Positions 36,438 to 45,728 of a stretch of DNA of 64,000 nucleotides are shown one piece after another. The stretch is from the NCBI RefSeq assembly GCF_900162695.1, contig NZ_FUIH01000007.1:2232001-2296000 (forward strand), given 5' to 3'. Each line of letters starts with the position of its first letter. The stretch's first letter is position 1. This DNA is from Virgibacillus siamensis. GTDB taxonomy: Bacteria; Bacillota; Bacilli; Bacillales; Amphibacillaceae. The notes below the pieces were generated by a model. That model saw only the letters and a program-made list of their open reading frames with translations. It ran no database searches and was not told the origin of the DNA. The position numbers were made by a program, and so were the translations under genes.

Positions 36438-38145
36438 ATTTGCAGATCAGGATGGTAATAAAAGTCCCAAAACATTTCAAAACCCGCAACAAATCATTAC
36501 GACAGACACCATCCGGGAAGTTCTTCCATGTCTTGAACAAGTCCGGTCCGCAGTTAATGAAGGGTATTATGCCGCGGGCTTTGTGTCCTATGAAGCAGCA
36601 CCGGCCTTTGATAAAGCACATAAAGTCCATTCTGAAAGTGAGATGCCACTGCTCTGGTTTGGAATTTTCACCGAACCGACAAATGAAGTGATCCAAGGAA
36701 ACGAATTTTTTCAAACGACTGAGTGGGAGCCTTCCGTTTCTGCACATGATTACAAGACGAATATTGAAAAAATCAAGCAGTACATCGAAGCAGGCGATAC
36801 ATATCAGGTAAATTACACGATACGGCTGAATGCACAATTCACGGGTGATTCGATGGCCTGTTTCCGGCAGCTTGCCAATGCTCAGGAAGCTGATTATGCC
36901 GCCTATATTAACACAGGTGAGCACACCATAATGTCCGCTTCTCCAGAATTATTTTTCCGGCTTAAGAATGGAAAAGTAACAACACGGCCAATGAAAGGTA
37001 CAGTTAACCGGGGGAAAACATTTGAAAAGGATGCGCTAAATGCCGACTGGTTGATTAACTCTGAAAAAAACCGTGCTGAAAATGTGATGATAGTTGATTT
37101 GCTGCGAAATGACCTGGGAACTGTTGCCAAAACAGGCACCGTAACTGTTCCGAAATTGTTTACGATTGAACAATATCCGACTATATACCAGATGACATCG
37201 ACCGTAACCGCGGAAACAGACAAAACCATCGTCGATATTTTTAAAGCTTTGTTTCCGTGCGGTTCTATTACCGGCGCCCCAAAAATCAGTACAATGAACA
37301 TCATCCATGAACTTGAATCTGCTCCACGCAATGTGTATTGTGGTGCAATCGGCTACATTACACCAAATAACCAGGCTGTATTTAATGTACCAATCAGGAC
37401 CGTCATGTTGAATAACAAAACCGGGAAAGCTGTATATGGAGCCGGTGGTGGTATCACGTGGGACTCCACAGCCGACGAAGAGTATGAGGAAGTACGAACC
37501 AAAACAAAGGTTCTTAAAACAACACACACACCTTTCAAGCTTTTGGAAACACTTGGAATAATCGATGGGAAGTATATCGTTTTAGGTGAACATTTGACCC
37601 GGCTGCAACAAACCGCTGCCTATTTTGACTTTGATGTGGATATTAGCGTGGTACGAAAGTGTCTCTTGCAAGTTGCCCGGGATAACAATACCGGTTGCCA
37701 TACAGTACGATTGCTCGTGCAAAATGATGGCAGCTTTTCAACTGATGTGAAAAGATCAATAACGGAAATGACTTTGCCCGCTACCATAGGACTGGCAAAA
37801 GAGCCAATCAATAAAGAAGACATTTTCCTTTATCACAAAACAACCAACCGTGCAGTTTATCATTATTTTCAAAAACAGCACCCTGACAAATTTGATGTAC
37901 TATTATGGAACAAAGACAACGAGTTAACTGAGTTTACAATCGGTAATCTTGTCGTGGAATTTAACGGTAATCTGTACACACCACCTGTCGAATGCGGGCT
38001 GCTGCCAGGAACATTCAGACAAAAGCTGCTTGAAGAAGAAAAAATAACCGAACGAAAAATTCATCTGAATGAACTTAAATCCTGCACAAGAATCTGGCTG
38101 ATTAACAGTGTACGTCAATGGGTAGAAGTTAGATTGAAATATTAA
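36403..38145 (+). CDS. pabB: Bifunctional aminodeoxychorismate synthase component I / aminodeoxychorismate lyase
   Basis: A 580-residue fusion. Residues about 1-365 are the chorismate-binding PabB domain (MSASPELFFRLKNGKVTTRPMKG split over 183-205, IVDLLRNDLG near 230, FPCGSITGAPK near 285, YGAGGGITWDS near 345). Residues about 380-580 are a class IV aminotransferase-like PabC domain with the PLP Lys in KTTNRAVYHYF near 475 and CGLLPGTFRQKLL near 545. Together these make p-aminobenzoate from chorismate with PabA. The start ATG 36403 lies inside pabA, so the two are translationally coupled. Confidence 0.92.
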   Translation: MGTAGKPYLSFEFADQDGNKSPKTFQNPQQIITTDTIREVLPCLEQVRSAVNEGYYAAGFVSYEAAPAFDKAHKVHSESEMPLLWFGIFTEPTNEVIQGNEFFQTTEWEPSVSAHDYKTNIEKIKQYIEAGDTYQVNYTIRLNAQFTGDSMACFRQLANAQEADYAAYINTGEHTIMSASPELFFRLKNGKVTTRPMKGTVNRGKTFEKDALNADWLINSEKNRAENVMIVDLLRNDLGTVAKTGTVTVPKLFTIEQYPTIYQMTSTVTAETDKTIVDIFKALFPCGSITGAPKISTMNIIHELESAPRNVYCGAIGYITPNNQAVFNVPIRTVMLNNKTGKAVYGAGGGITWDSTADEEYEEVRTKTKVLKTTHTPFKLLETLGIIDGKYIVLGEHLTRLQQTAAYFDFDVDISVVRKCLLQVARDNNTGCHTVRLLVQNDGSFSTDVKRSITEMTLPATIGLAKEPINKEDIFLYHKTTNRAVYHYFQKQHPDKFDVLLWNKDNELTEFTIGNLVVEFNGNLYTPPVECGLLPGTFRQKLLEEEKITERKIHLNELKSCTRIWLINSVRQWVEVRLKY

Positions 38146-38179
38146 TCGACAAAACTCGAGTGGTGCCAGGCTCCTGTCA

Positions 38180-38215
38180 AATAAATAATGCCGGCATACA
38201 CCGGCATTATTTATT
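38180..38215. terminator. Bidirectional terminator between pabBC and the neutral protease gene
   Basis: Perfect 15-nt arms (AATAAATAATGCCGG and complement) with a 6-nt loop between convergent genes. Confidence 0.75.
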
Positions 38216-38228
38216 AATCTATTTTATT

Positions 38229-39905
38229 TTAATATACCCCTACATTATTCCAGGCATCTGCTACGGCATTATATTCTGATCCGTATCCATATAAATCCGC
38301 GGCGGATTGCAGCAATGCTGCACGTGCATCACTGAAATTGCTGTATGGTCCAAGGTAGATGGACAAGGCACGATAGTATATTTTCTCTGCTTTCGCAACA
38401 CCAATGCTTTCAATTGTGTTATACCCGGCTTTATTCGGAATACCACTGTTAGTGTGCACGCCGCCATTATCAGCATTTGTATACACATAATCATTCATAT
38501 GCTCCGGCTGGCCATATGCCGGCGGGTTGGAAAGACTTCGCAGTGCATCCCCGCTCCGGTACGGTGTATACACATCTTCCCCAAGCAAATAATCCTGCCG
38601 TTCTACAAACACGGAAAAGACATCAGACATGGATTCATTCAGCGCACCAGGCTGATCCCGGTAAACCAGACCGGCCGTGTGTCCAGTCACTGCATGAGTC
38701 AGCTCATGCGCGACAACATCCAGTGCACCTGATAACGGGGCAAATGTAGTTCCGTCGCCATCGCCGTATACCATTTGCTGTCCGTTCCAGAATGCATTGT
38801 TGTAGTTGTTTCCATAGTGAACAGTCGAGCGAATGGATGCACCATTGCCATCGTAGCTGTTCCGGCCAAATGTGTTGTAATAATAATCATACACCTGATC
38901 CGCATAGGCATGTGCATCGACAGCCGCAGCCTGATACCCCGATGTAAAGGCGTTATTGCTGTCAGATGAACGATATCCCGGAAGCGATGATCCATTCTCA
39001 GCCGTAAACGTTTCGATTACACCATTCATCGGATTGGTTACATCATATAGAAAATAATAACCATTCGATAAGTACGTGTTCAATTGCTTGTAATCACCAA
39101 GTACCCCGTATCCATAACCATTCGCTGCACCAGCATCTGTGACTGCATTATACGAATCAATCACAGAACCATCGTTGGCATCCACGAAAATTTGCCAGTT
39201 ACCGGGATCTGGATAAATAAACTGCAGTTCAACATGATATGCCAAGTGACTTTGCCCATCATTAGAATAGACGACAAGCTCAGCTTTCTCAGCGGTATTC
39301 TTCACACCGGATTTTGATAGCTTACTTGCTTTTTTCAATTCTTTTTTATCCGTCTTTTTTACCTTTGTTTCCTTTTTACTTAAATCAATAGATTTCCATG
39401 CTTCCTCAATAGCATCCCTTTTGGAAAGCTCTGCTTTACTACTTTCCATAGTTTTTGCTGCTTTCGGATGAATCGTACCCGTTACAGCTGATATAATACC
39501 TTTTTTATTCGTGTGGACCGTAAATGCCGACCCATACACCGGAACGCCATCAACCGATTGCATAAATTTATAATGCGTCATTCCAAGTTCGTCTTTCTTT
39601 TTTTCAACAAATGTTACATCAGAATCCGGATCCAGTTTAAACAGTTCCTTGTTCTCTTCTAAATATTGCTTCACCTGTCCAACACCATGAACTTGCTGTT
39701 TTGATAATTTTCCGGATACAAATGATGGTGCAGACTTATTTTTGTTCCAAACGACATTGAAATTGGAAGTTGTCATTGATTTCATTTCCTGCAGTGCATT
39801 GTTCCCGGCTTCTTCAGCGTTGACAGTTCCAGTCATCCCCGTCAATGTCAGACTCGCGGCCAGTGCTGTTCCAGCAACCGTATTAATTAGTTTTTTCTTC
39901 TTCAA
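38229..39905 (-). CDS. Secreted M4 neutral metalloprotease (thermolysin/bacillolysin family)
   Basis: A 558-residue preproenzyme. Residues 1-30 form a Sec signal peptide (KKKK, hydrophobic core, VNA cleavage). The FTP and PepSY propeptide domains follow (residues about 50-240). The catalytic domain has the zinc motif HELTH at residues 400-404, the third zinc Glu in NESMSDVF about 24 residues on, and the catalytic His in GVHTNSGIPNKAGYN near 480. It is cleaved outside the cell to an active neutral protease. The start is TTG 39905 with GGTGAT upstream. A cre-like site about 120 nt upstream suggests carbon control. Confidence 0.93.
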   Translation of the reverse strand: MKKKKLINTVAGTALAASLTLTGMTGTVNAEEAGNNALQEMKSMTTSNFNVVWNKNKSAPSFVSGKLSKQQVHGVGQVKQYLEENKELFKLDPDSDVTFVEKKKDELGMTHYKFMQSVDGVPVYGSAFTVHTNKKGIISAVTGTIHPKAAKTMESSKAELSKRDAIEEAWKSIDLSKKETKVKKTDKKELKKASKLSKSGVKNTAEKAELVVYSNDGQSHLAYHVELQFIYPDPGNWQIFVDANDGSVIDSYNAVTDAGAANGYGYGVLGDYKQLNTYLSNGYYFLYDVTNPMNGVIETFTAENGSSLPGYRSSDSNNAFTSGYQAAAVDAHAYADQVYDYYYNTFGRNSYDGNGASIRSTVHYGNNYNNAFWNGQQMVYGDGDGTTFAPLSGALDVVAHELTHAVTGHTAGLVYRDQPGALNESMSDVFSVFVERQDYLLGEDVYTPYRSGDALRSLSNPPAYGQPEHMNDYVYTNADNGGVHTNSGIPNKAGYNTIESIGVAKAEKIYYRALSIYLGPYSNFSDARAALLQSAADLYGYGSEYNAVADAWNNVGVY

Positions 39906-40028
39906 ACTACATCACCCATCCCATTGTTTAATGTGAAAGGCGCGCGCTTTTCGTAATCTTATGTACGGACCGTCTATTCCACAATAGCAAAACAATTACT
40001 AGATTCCTATAGTCATATCGGAACTTTT

Positions 40029-40042
40029 TGAAAGCGCTTAAA
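40029..40042. promoter_or_regulatory. Cre-like site upstream of the neutral protease
   Basis: TGAAAGCGCTTAAA matches the cre core TGWAANCGNTNW; only the final CA differs. It lies about 125 nt before the protease start. Confidence 0.4.
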
Positions 40043-40292
40043 TAGTACCAAATTGTAATGTTTTAAGGAAAAAAGAATCAAAATACGACATTTTCGGCTG
40101 AATTTCCGTTTTACCCCCTAATTCCAGTAAATTCCTTTTTATGTAAGATTGTTGAATGTTATCGCCCTAAGTTCCCCATAGGACTTTTCGGTCGGGAAAA
40201 ATCCAACCACCACAAAAAACCCACTCAAAACCTTGTATCCACAAATATAACCATATTCGACAAAATTCGGGCAGTGACAGGCATCCTAAATA

Positions 40293-40333
40293 CAAAATCC
40301 CATTCCGTACATAAATGGCGGTACGGGATTTTG
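40293..40333 (-). terminator. Terminator after the LysR gene
   Basis: Outer arms CAAAATCCC and GGGATTTTG plus an inner GTAC pair lie just after the LysR stop; on the minus strand TTTTGTATTT follows. Confidence 0.5.
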
Positions 40334-40351
40334 ATTATATGTACTTTTTTA

Positions 40352-41236
40352 TCATTCCGCTTCACTGTATTTGTGATTAATGATCGTGTAAATGATTTGT
40401 TTGGCAATTGACTTCATATGGGAATTTTCCCGATATTGGACATAGACCTTATTCGGGATTGTAGCAATTTCAGTAATATACCTGACTGTTAATTCCGTTG
40501 CATAGTTTTTATCAATTGCCAGTTCGGGTGTAATCCCAATACCTACATCATTTGCAACAGCTTTCGAAAGCATTTCATTATTGGAAACATCAATACGGGT
40601 TATATTTTTTGCTCCAATCAACTTTCTATCTATTAAGTTCCATAACTTTGTATTACGTTTATAACTAATGATTGTCTCTTCCTTTAAATCTTTTACACAA
40701 AGTGTCTCTTTCTCACACAGGCTGTGATTGCTGGGCATTATACATACGAGATTGTTATCGAACAAATATTCCGATGTAATATCAGGATTATTGGAAAGCA
40801 TTTCTCTTGTGAAAATCAAATCAAAATCCCCTGATAAAGCACCCTCATTTAAACTGACAGAATCATATCCTTCGATGATCTGTATATCGATTTTCCATTT
40901 TGGTTGAATCGTTTTTAATACCTCCGTAATGAATGAATATGAAAATCCCGGAGAAAAACCGACCTTAATGCTGGGGTTCTTAACCATGTTGGAAACCTCT
41001 TTGGAATGATCCATATAGATTAAGATATTTTCGGCGTAATCCAAAAATAGTTCCCCTTCCTTTGTCAAAGAAATCTCGTGTCCCGTTCGTTTAAAAAGAT
41101 CACATTTCAGAATTTCTTCCAATGCTTTAATTCGAGATGTAATTGTTGGCTGCGTGACATTAAGGTTAATGGCAGCTTTCGAATAGCTCTTATATTCAGC
41201 CACGGTCAAAAAGGTTCGAAGTTGACTTTCATTCAT
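40352..41236 (-). CDS. LysR-family regulator next to the aromatic degradation operon
   Basis: About 294 residues with the LysR winged helix (MNESQLRTFLTVAEYKSYSK, then LNVTQPTITSRIKALEEIL) and a periplasmic-binding-like effector domain (KVGFSPGFSYSFITEVLKTI). ATG 41236 has GGAGGG upstream; a longer frame has no ribosome site. It is divergent from the Rieske oxygenase operon, the usual arrangement for LysR activators of aromatic catabolism, so it probably responds to the ring substrate or a muconate-type intermediate. Confidence 0.87.
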   Translation of the reverse strand: MNESQLRTFLTVAEYKSYSKAAINLNVTQPTITSRIKALEEILKCDLFKRTGHEISLTKEGELFLDYAENILIYMDHSKEVSNMVKNPSIKVGFSPGFSYSFITEVLKTIQPKWKIDIQIIEGYDSVSLNEGALSGDFDLIFTREMLSNNPDITSEYLFDNNLVCIMPSNHSLCEKETLCVKDLKEETIISYKRNTKLWNLIDRKLIGAKNITRIDVSNNEMLSKAVANDVGIGITPELAIDKNYATELTVRYITEIATIPNKVYVQYRENSHMKSIAKQIIYTIINHKYSEAE

Positions 41237-41430
41237 TTCAGTTCCCTCCAGAACACGCACATAATACACACGGATTTAAGAAATCGTTTTCATTTTAAAT
41301 CTATTAACTAATAATAGATGAATCAAAAACCGGATGTCAATAAAAAACTGAAGAATACTATTATAAGCCACTTTTTGAAAATGATATAAAAGTTTTTTTG
41401 GAATTAAGGGGAAAGCCAAGAAAAGTTCAA

Positions 41431-41460
41431 TTGGAATCAGAATTGTCACGCTTTTATAAT
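41431..41460 (+). promoter_or_regulatory. Candidate sigma-A promoter of the Rieske oxygenase operon
   Basis: TTGGAA (41431-41436), an 18-nt spacer and a perfect TATAAT (41455-41460), about 190 nt before the first gene. Confidence 0.5.
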
Positions 41461-41536
41461 AACAGTAAGCCACTTAGGAAAAATCAAGTATATGAAGGAT
41501 GCACAGCAAAGGAGTGGTTTTTACTTAAACGTCTTA

Positions 41537-41550
41537 TGAAAGTGCTTACA
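41537..41550. promoter_or_regulatory. Cre-like site upstream of the Rieske operon
   Basis: TGAAAGTGCTTACA matches the cre consensus at 13 of 14 positions. It lies about 80 nt downstream of the predicted promoter, a roadblock position often used by CcpA. Confidence 0.5.
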
Positions 41551-41651
41551 AGTATTTAGAAAAAGTAGAGCTGCTGCTGAAGTAGATTCACAGTACAGAT
41601 GATTAGCATTGACGCCAAAGTACTAACAATACGGAAATGGAGGGTATCAAT

Positions 41652-42929
41652 ATGAATGGTTATATTCACGACGATATCGAAAAAAATGAATTTTTGGTTC
41701 ACCGAAGTGTTTTTACCGACCGCGAAATTTTGGCAAGAGAACGTGCTGAAATTTTCAATAAATGCTGGTTGTTCATCGGACACGAATCAGAAGTTCCCGA
41801 AAAAGGTGATTACAAACGAAAAAAAGTTGGCGGCCGTAATTTACTGCTGGTCCATAGCCAAGACGATGAAATCAGAGTGCTGTACAATACTTGCCCACAC
41901 CGCGGTGCACTCGTTTGCCGCGAAAATGAAGGAAATTCTCGGGTATTCCGTTGTTTCTATCATGCCTGGAGCTTTAAAAACGATGGAAGCTTGACAGGCA
42001 TGCCTGGGAAAGACGCTTTTCCGGATGATTTCAATGATGATGGCACAAAAAATATGAAAGCTGTTAACCGCTTTGAAAGCTATCGCGGCTTCATGTTTGT
42101 CAATTTCGATGATGATGCCATCTCATTATATGACTATTTGGCTGATGCAAAAGAATATCTTGATCTTGTTGCTGACCAAAGTGAAACAGGTATGGAAGTA
42201 CTTGGAGGCATACAGGAATACAGCGTCAGAGCTAATTGGAAATTGCTCGCCGAGAACAGTGCTGATCTCTATCATGGCCTGCCGACACATAAGACATACT
42301 TTGATATCAAGCAGCAGCAGGATCCGAACCTGAAAAAAGTGGGACTTCACGGGGTTGGAAAATCACTTGGAAATGGTCATGCGGTTGTTGAGTACAAAGC
42401 ACCGTGGGGCAGACCTGTCGCACAGTGGACTCCCATCTGGGATGAAGATCTGAAACGTGATATGGAAAAAATGAAGGAGCGGTTAACCGAAAGATTTGGC
42501 GAAGAACGGGCCGACCGGATTGCCAATTGGAATCGTAACATTATTATTTTTCCTAACTTGGTCATTAACGACATTATGGCTGTAACGGCAAGAACGTTTT
42601 ATCCAACATCTCCAGGCTATTTGGAAGCTACCGGCTATGCGTTAGCCCCTAAAGACGAGGATATGGTGCACCGTTTAGCCAGAAATAACAACTTCCTTGA
42701 GTTTCTTGGGCCGGGCGGTTTTGCAACACCGGATGATAATGAAGCCCTGGAATTATGTCAGGAAGCATACAACAACAATCAGGAAGTTGAATGGAATGAT
42801 GTTTCCAGAGGGATGCTGCGCGGGGAGGAAAACGCTTTAGGTACAGACGAACTGCAAATGAGAAGCTTCTGGCGGGAGTTCGATGCACGCATGAAAAAGT
42901 CGCTGCAGAAGGAGGTTACCCGTGTATGA
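41652..42929 (+). CDS. Rieske aromatic ring-hydroxylating oxygenase, alpha subunit
   Basis: A 425-residue catalytic subunit. The Rieske [2Fe-2S] ligands are C81, H83, C101 and H104 (CPHRG and CFYHAW). The catalytic domain has the bridging Asp205 and iron ligands H208 and H213 in AENSADLYHGLPTHK. It adds dioxygen to an aromatic ring to give a cis-diol or diphenol. The overall pattern resembles benzoate/anthranilate-type oxygenases, but the substrate is not readable. ATG 41652 follows GGAGGG. It overlaps the beta-subunit gene by 4 nt. Confidence 0.92.
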   Translation: MNGYIHDDIEKNEFLVHRSVFTDREILARERAEIFNKCWLFIGHESEVPEKGDYKRKKVGGRNLLLVHSQDDEIRVLYNTCPHRGALVCRENEGNSRVFRCFYHAWSFKNDGSLTGMPGKDAFPDDFNDDGTKNMKAVNRFESYRGFMFVNFDDDAISLYDYLADAKEYLDLVADQSETGMEVLGGIQEYSVRANWKLLAENSADLYHGLPTHKTYFDIKQQQDPNLKKVGLHGVGKSLGNGHAVVEYKAPWGRPVAQWTPIWDEDLKRDMEKMKERLTERFGEERADRIANWNRNIIIFPNLVINDIMAVTARTFYPTSPGYLEATGYALAPKDEDMVHRLARNNNFLEFLGPGGFATPDDNEALELCQEAYNNNQEVEWNDVSRGMLRGEENALGTDELQMRSFWREFDARMKKSLQKEVTRV

Positions 42930-43414
42930 CTGTGAAAACGTTGGAACGGCAGGAAATTGTTGATTTTCTGTATAAAGAAGCCTACTTGCTGGATGAGTGG
43001 AAGCTGAAAGAATGGGCTGCCTTGTTTACAGATGATGGTACGTACAAAGTTCCGCCACTGGGCGACCCGGATGCTGATGCGCGAACATCGTTATTCTTTA
43101 TTCACGATGATCGGAAGCGAATTCAGGATCGTGCAGAGAGACTGCTGAAGAAGGAAGCACATGTGGAATATCCGCATTCAACAACCTTGCGCAATTACCA
43201 TAACATTATCGTTGACGGTTTGGATTCAGACGTGATTACAGTAGTCTGCAACTTCACTGTCCACCGGACCAAACGTGAAGTGGTGGATGCATTTATCGGC
43301 AGAAGCACATACGAACTCGTTCAGCAGGATGGTCAACTGCGGATAAAAAACAAAAAAGTAGTCTTGAAACTGGATAGTCTGAGACCACATGGCAAAATCA
43401 GCCTTATTTTATAA
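42926..43414 (+). CDS. Ring-hydroxylating dioxygenase, beta subunit
   Basis: A 162-residue protein of the SnoaL-like/NTF2 fold used as the small structural subunit of Rieske dioxygenases. Typical segments are FLYKEAYLLDEWKLKEWAAL near residue 12, FTDDGTYKVPP near 33 and HSTTLRNYHNI near 87. It packs with the alpha subunit in an alpha3beta3 enzyme and carries no metal. It is translationally coupled to the alpha gene (ATGA overlap). Confidence 0.9.
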   Translation: MTVKTLERQEIVDFLYKEAYLLDEWKLKEWAALFTDDGTYKVPPLGDPDADARTSLFFIHDDRKRIQDRAERLLKKEAHVEYPHSTTLRNYHNIIVDGLDSDVITVVCNFTVHRTKREVVDAFIGRSTYELVQQDGQLRIKNKKVVLKLDSLRPHGKISLIL

Positions 43415-43457
43415 CGACAGGAAAATCAAATTAAGGTTGACCTTATAAGAAAAACTT

Positions 43458-43488
43458 CGGCACTCGCCATAAGATGTGGCGAATGCCG
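43458..43488 (+). terminator. Terminator-like hairpin inside the oxygenase operon
   Basis: Arms CGGCACTCGCCA and TGGCGAATGCCG (one mismatch) followed by GGTTTTT, in the 117-nt gap after the beta subunit. It probably makes more oxygenase than downstream mRNA. Confidence 0.65.
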
Positions 43489-43531
43489 GGTTTTTCCAGT
43501 AGTAAGTTTATGCATTGGAGGGTTTGACGGA

Positions 43532-44563
43532 ATGGATTATAACAACGAAGTCTATGATATTACCATTGTCGGCGGAGGTCCTGTCGGTTTATTCACCGCT
43601 TTTTATGCGGGAATGCGCCAGGCGAGCGTTAAAATAATCGAAAACCTCCCTGAATTGGGTGGCCAACTTACCGCATTATACCCTGAAAAATACATTTATG
43701 ATGTCGCCGGATTTCCAAAAATAAAAGCACAGGATCTGGTAGATCAATTAAAGGGGCAGATGGATCAGTTTGAAAATGAAATTTGTTTGAATCAGGAAGT
43801 TCAACATGTCACGAAAGAAGATGACATTTTTAAGATATCAACAAATTCCCAGGTTCATTATTCCAGAACAATTATCATCACTGCCGGAAATGGTGCTTTT
43901 AAACCGAGGACAATGAAGCTGGAAAATGAAGAACGGTTTGACGGCAAGAATCTGCATTATAAGATTGACAAACTGGATCATTTCAAAGATAAAGAAGTTT
44001 GTGTGTTTGGCGGCGGTGATTCCGCAGTGGATTGGGCGCTGATGCTTGAAAATACGGCTTCCAAAGTATCCATTATTCATCGCAGAGACAAATTCAGGGC
44101 GCATGATTACAGTGTCAAACTAATGAAAGAATCGTCCATTGATATTCTAACGCCATATGTTCCGGTTGAATTATCAGGTGAAACAAACATTGAAAACATT
44201 AAACTCAAACAGCAAAAGGGAGATCAGATCATCAACCTGGAAGCAGATGACTATATTGTTAATTATGGTTTTATATCAAATCTGGGCCCTATTAAAGACT
44301 GGGGATTGGCCATCGATAAAAATCAGATTCTCGTCAATTCAAAAGCGGAAACGAATATCCCGGGCATCTATGCTGTTGGCGATGTCTCAACGTATGACGG
44401 CAAGGTGAAATTGATGGCTACCGGATTCGGTGAAGCACCGATTGCTGTGAGCAGTGCGAAAGTATACATCGATCCGAAAGTATCTTTTACTACTGCACAC
44501 AGTACAACGATCATGGAAAAGAAAGAAAAGAAGGAACAAAAACAAAAAGTTGCTGCACATTAA
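43532..44563 (+). CDS. Ferredoxin-NADP reductase, thioredoxin reductase-like (YumC type)
   Basis: A 343-residue flavoprotein. It has the FAD motif DITIVGGGPVGLFTAFYAG near residue 8, the family segment ENLPELGGQLTALYPEKYIYD near 38, a second dinucleotide motif VCVFGGGDSAVDWAL near 155, and PGIYAVGDVSTYDGK near 275. No CxxC redox pair is present, which separates it from thioredoxin reductase. YumC-type enzymes reduce ferredoxin with NADPH. Its place between the oxygenase and a 7Fe ferredoxin gene suggests it powers the Rieske oxygenase. ATG 43532 follows GGAGGG. The Lys-rich C-terminus (EKKEKKEQKQK) is unusual. Confidence 0.9.
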   Translation: MDYNNEVYDITIVGGGPVGLFTAFYAGMRQASVKIIENLPELGGQLTALYPEKYIYDVAGFPKIKAQDLVDQLKGQMDQFENEICLNQEVQHVTKEDDIFKISTNSQVHYSRTIIITAGNGAFKPRTMKLENEERFDGKNLHYKIDKLDHFKDKEVCVFGGGDSAVDWALMLENTASKVSIIHRRDKFRAHDYSVKLMKESSIDILTPYVPVELSGETNIENIKLKQQKGDQIINLEADDYIVNYGFISNLGPIKDWGLAIDKNQILVNSKAETNIPGIYAVGDVSTYDGKVKLMATGFGEAPIAVSSAKVYIDPKVSFTTAHSTTIMEKKEKKEQKQKVAAH

Positions 44564-44597
44564 AATAAAATATAGATTCACCAGGAGGTAATACTTG

Positions 44598-45608
44598 ATG
44601 TCAAAAGTTAAAGAAGAAGTTCAAAACGAAGTATCAGCCCAGCAACGGCTGGAGCAACATTTACGAACGGTGGCCCATCTCGGTCATGTTGAAATCGGCG
44701 TTACTAAATTTGAAGATTCATTATGGTTCTATACAGAGGTTTTAGGACTTGTCTTGACTGAAAAGGAAGAAGGACGCGCTTATTTAAGAGCATGGCAGGA
44801 TTTTGATCATTACACATTGGTACTGCAGGAATCAGAGACGTCTGAGGTTAACCGCATGAGCTGGCGAGTTGCTACAGAGGAATCGCTGGATTTATTCGAA
44901 AAGTATCTTAAAGACTCGAACATTGACTTTCAACGGATTGAATCCGGCCAGAAGAAAGCCCTGGGGGATGCAATTCATTTTAAATCACCATCCGGATTGC
45001 CTATCCAATTGTACTGGAAGAAAGAATTGTTTGAAACGGATGACCCAAAACTGCAGTCGCAACTGCCTAGTCACCCAAGTAAATACAATGTAAAAGGTGT
45101 ATCACCGCGACGTTTTGACCATGTCAATATTATGGTAGATGACGTTAAGGCCGAACAGGAATGGTGGACTGATTTTCTGGGAATCCATCATCGTTATTAT
45201 ATTCAAAATGAAGAAGATACCCGTTTAGGATCTTGGTTAAGCAGAACGAATATTGCCCATGAAATTGCTTTCATGCGTAATGCCAACCAGAATGGGGCCA
45301 AATTCCACCATCTGGCGTATTTCCTGGATTCCCCGGATGAGCTGATTCGCGCTGCCAACATCATGGCGGAAAATGGCATCGAGATTGAGTGGGGCCCTGG
45401 AAAGCATGGAACAAGCGGCGCACAGTTTATCTACGTGTTTGAACCATCTGGTCACCGTGTGGAACTTTGGACTGGCGGCTTCCTGATTTTCTCACCAGAT
45501 TGGAAAGCAATTGAATGGACTTCAGATGTTGGTGAGCTCGGACTGGAGATGTGGGGTAGTAAGCCGCCGAAATCCTACTTTACGTACGGTGTCGATATCG
45601 GCGAATAA
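44598..45608 (+). CDS. Extradiol ring-cleavage dioxygenase (VOC superfamily, catechol 2,3-dioxygenase type)
   Basis: A 336-residue protein with two VOC domains. The C-terminal catalytic domain shows the iron ligands: His in RRFDHVNIMVDD near residue 170, His in FHHLAYFLD near 235, and Glu in GHRVELWTGG near 290. It cleaves a catechol-like ring next to a hydroxyl to give a muconic semialdehyde. ATG 44598 follows AGGAGG; a TTG 3 nt earlier is disregarded. It is part of the oxygenase operon and a paralogue lies at 49953-50942. Confidence 0.9.
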   Translation: MSKVKEEVQNEVSAQQRLEQHLRTVAHLGHVEIGVTKFEDSLWFYTEVLGLVLTEKEEGRAYLRAWQDFDHYTLVLQESETSEVNRMSWRVATEESLDLFEKYLKDSNIDFQRIESGQKKALGDAIHFKSPSGLPIQLYWKKELFETDDPKLQSQLPSHPSKYNVKGVSPRRFDHVNIMVDDVKAEQEWWTDFLGIHHRYYIQNEEDTRLGSWLSRTNIAHEIAFMRNANQNGAKFHHLAYFLDSPDELIRAANIMAENGIEIEWGPGKHGTSGAQFIYVFEPSGHRVELWTGGFLIFSPDWKAIEWTSDVGELGLEMWGSKPPKSYFTYGVDIGE

Positions 45609-45728
45609 AAGAATGAAAAGAAAGAAAGGTAGGTGCAATAGTCGCCTATCTTTCTTTCAACATGCAATATTGATGGATACTCGTACGACAATTTCACAAA
45701 AAATCTATGAATACTGGGAGAGTGTGTT

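Larger units (their letters stand above)
39906..40351. other. Intergenic region between protease and LysR genes
   Basis: No gene is seen. The 446 bases contain the protease promoter region with a cre-like site, a copy of the dispersed TTCGACAAAATTCGGG repeat (40256-40285) and the terminator of the LysR gene. Confidence 0.6.
41237..41651. other. Divergent promoter region between LysR and Rieske operon
   Basis: No gene is seen in 415 bases. It contains a sigma-A-like promoter pointing to the oxygenase operon (41431-41460), a cre-like site (41537-41550) and AT-rich DNA near the LysR start where LysR boxes would be expected. Confidence 0.6.

Noticed and set aside
36903..37527. Minus-strand ORFs inside pabBC
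   Set aside because: They lie wholly inside a recognised enzyme and encode no known domain.
41279..41292. Cre site near the LysR gene start
   Set aside because: AGAAATCGTTTTCA loses the first fixed base; likely chance in AT-rich DNA.
41556..41783. Minus-strand ORF across the start of the oxygenase gene
   Set aside because: No ribosome site, overlaps the real start and the promoter region.
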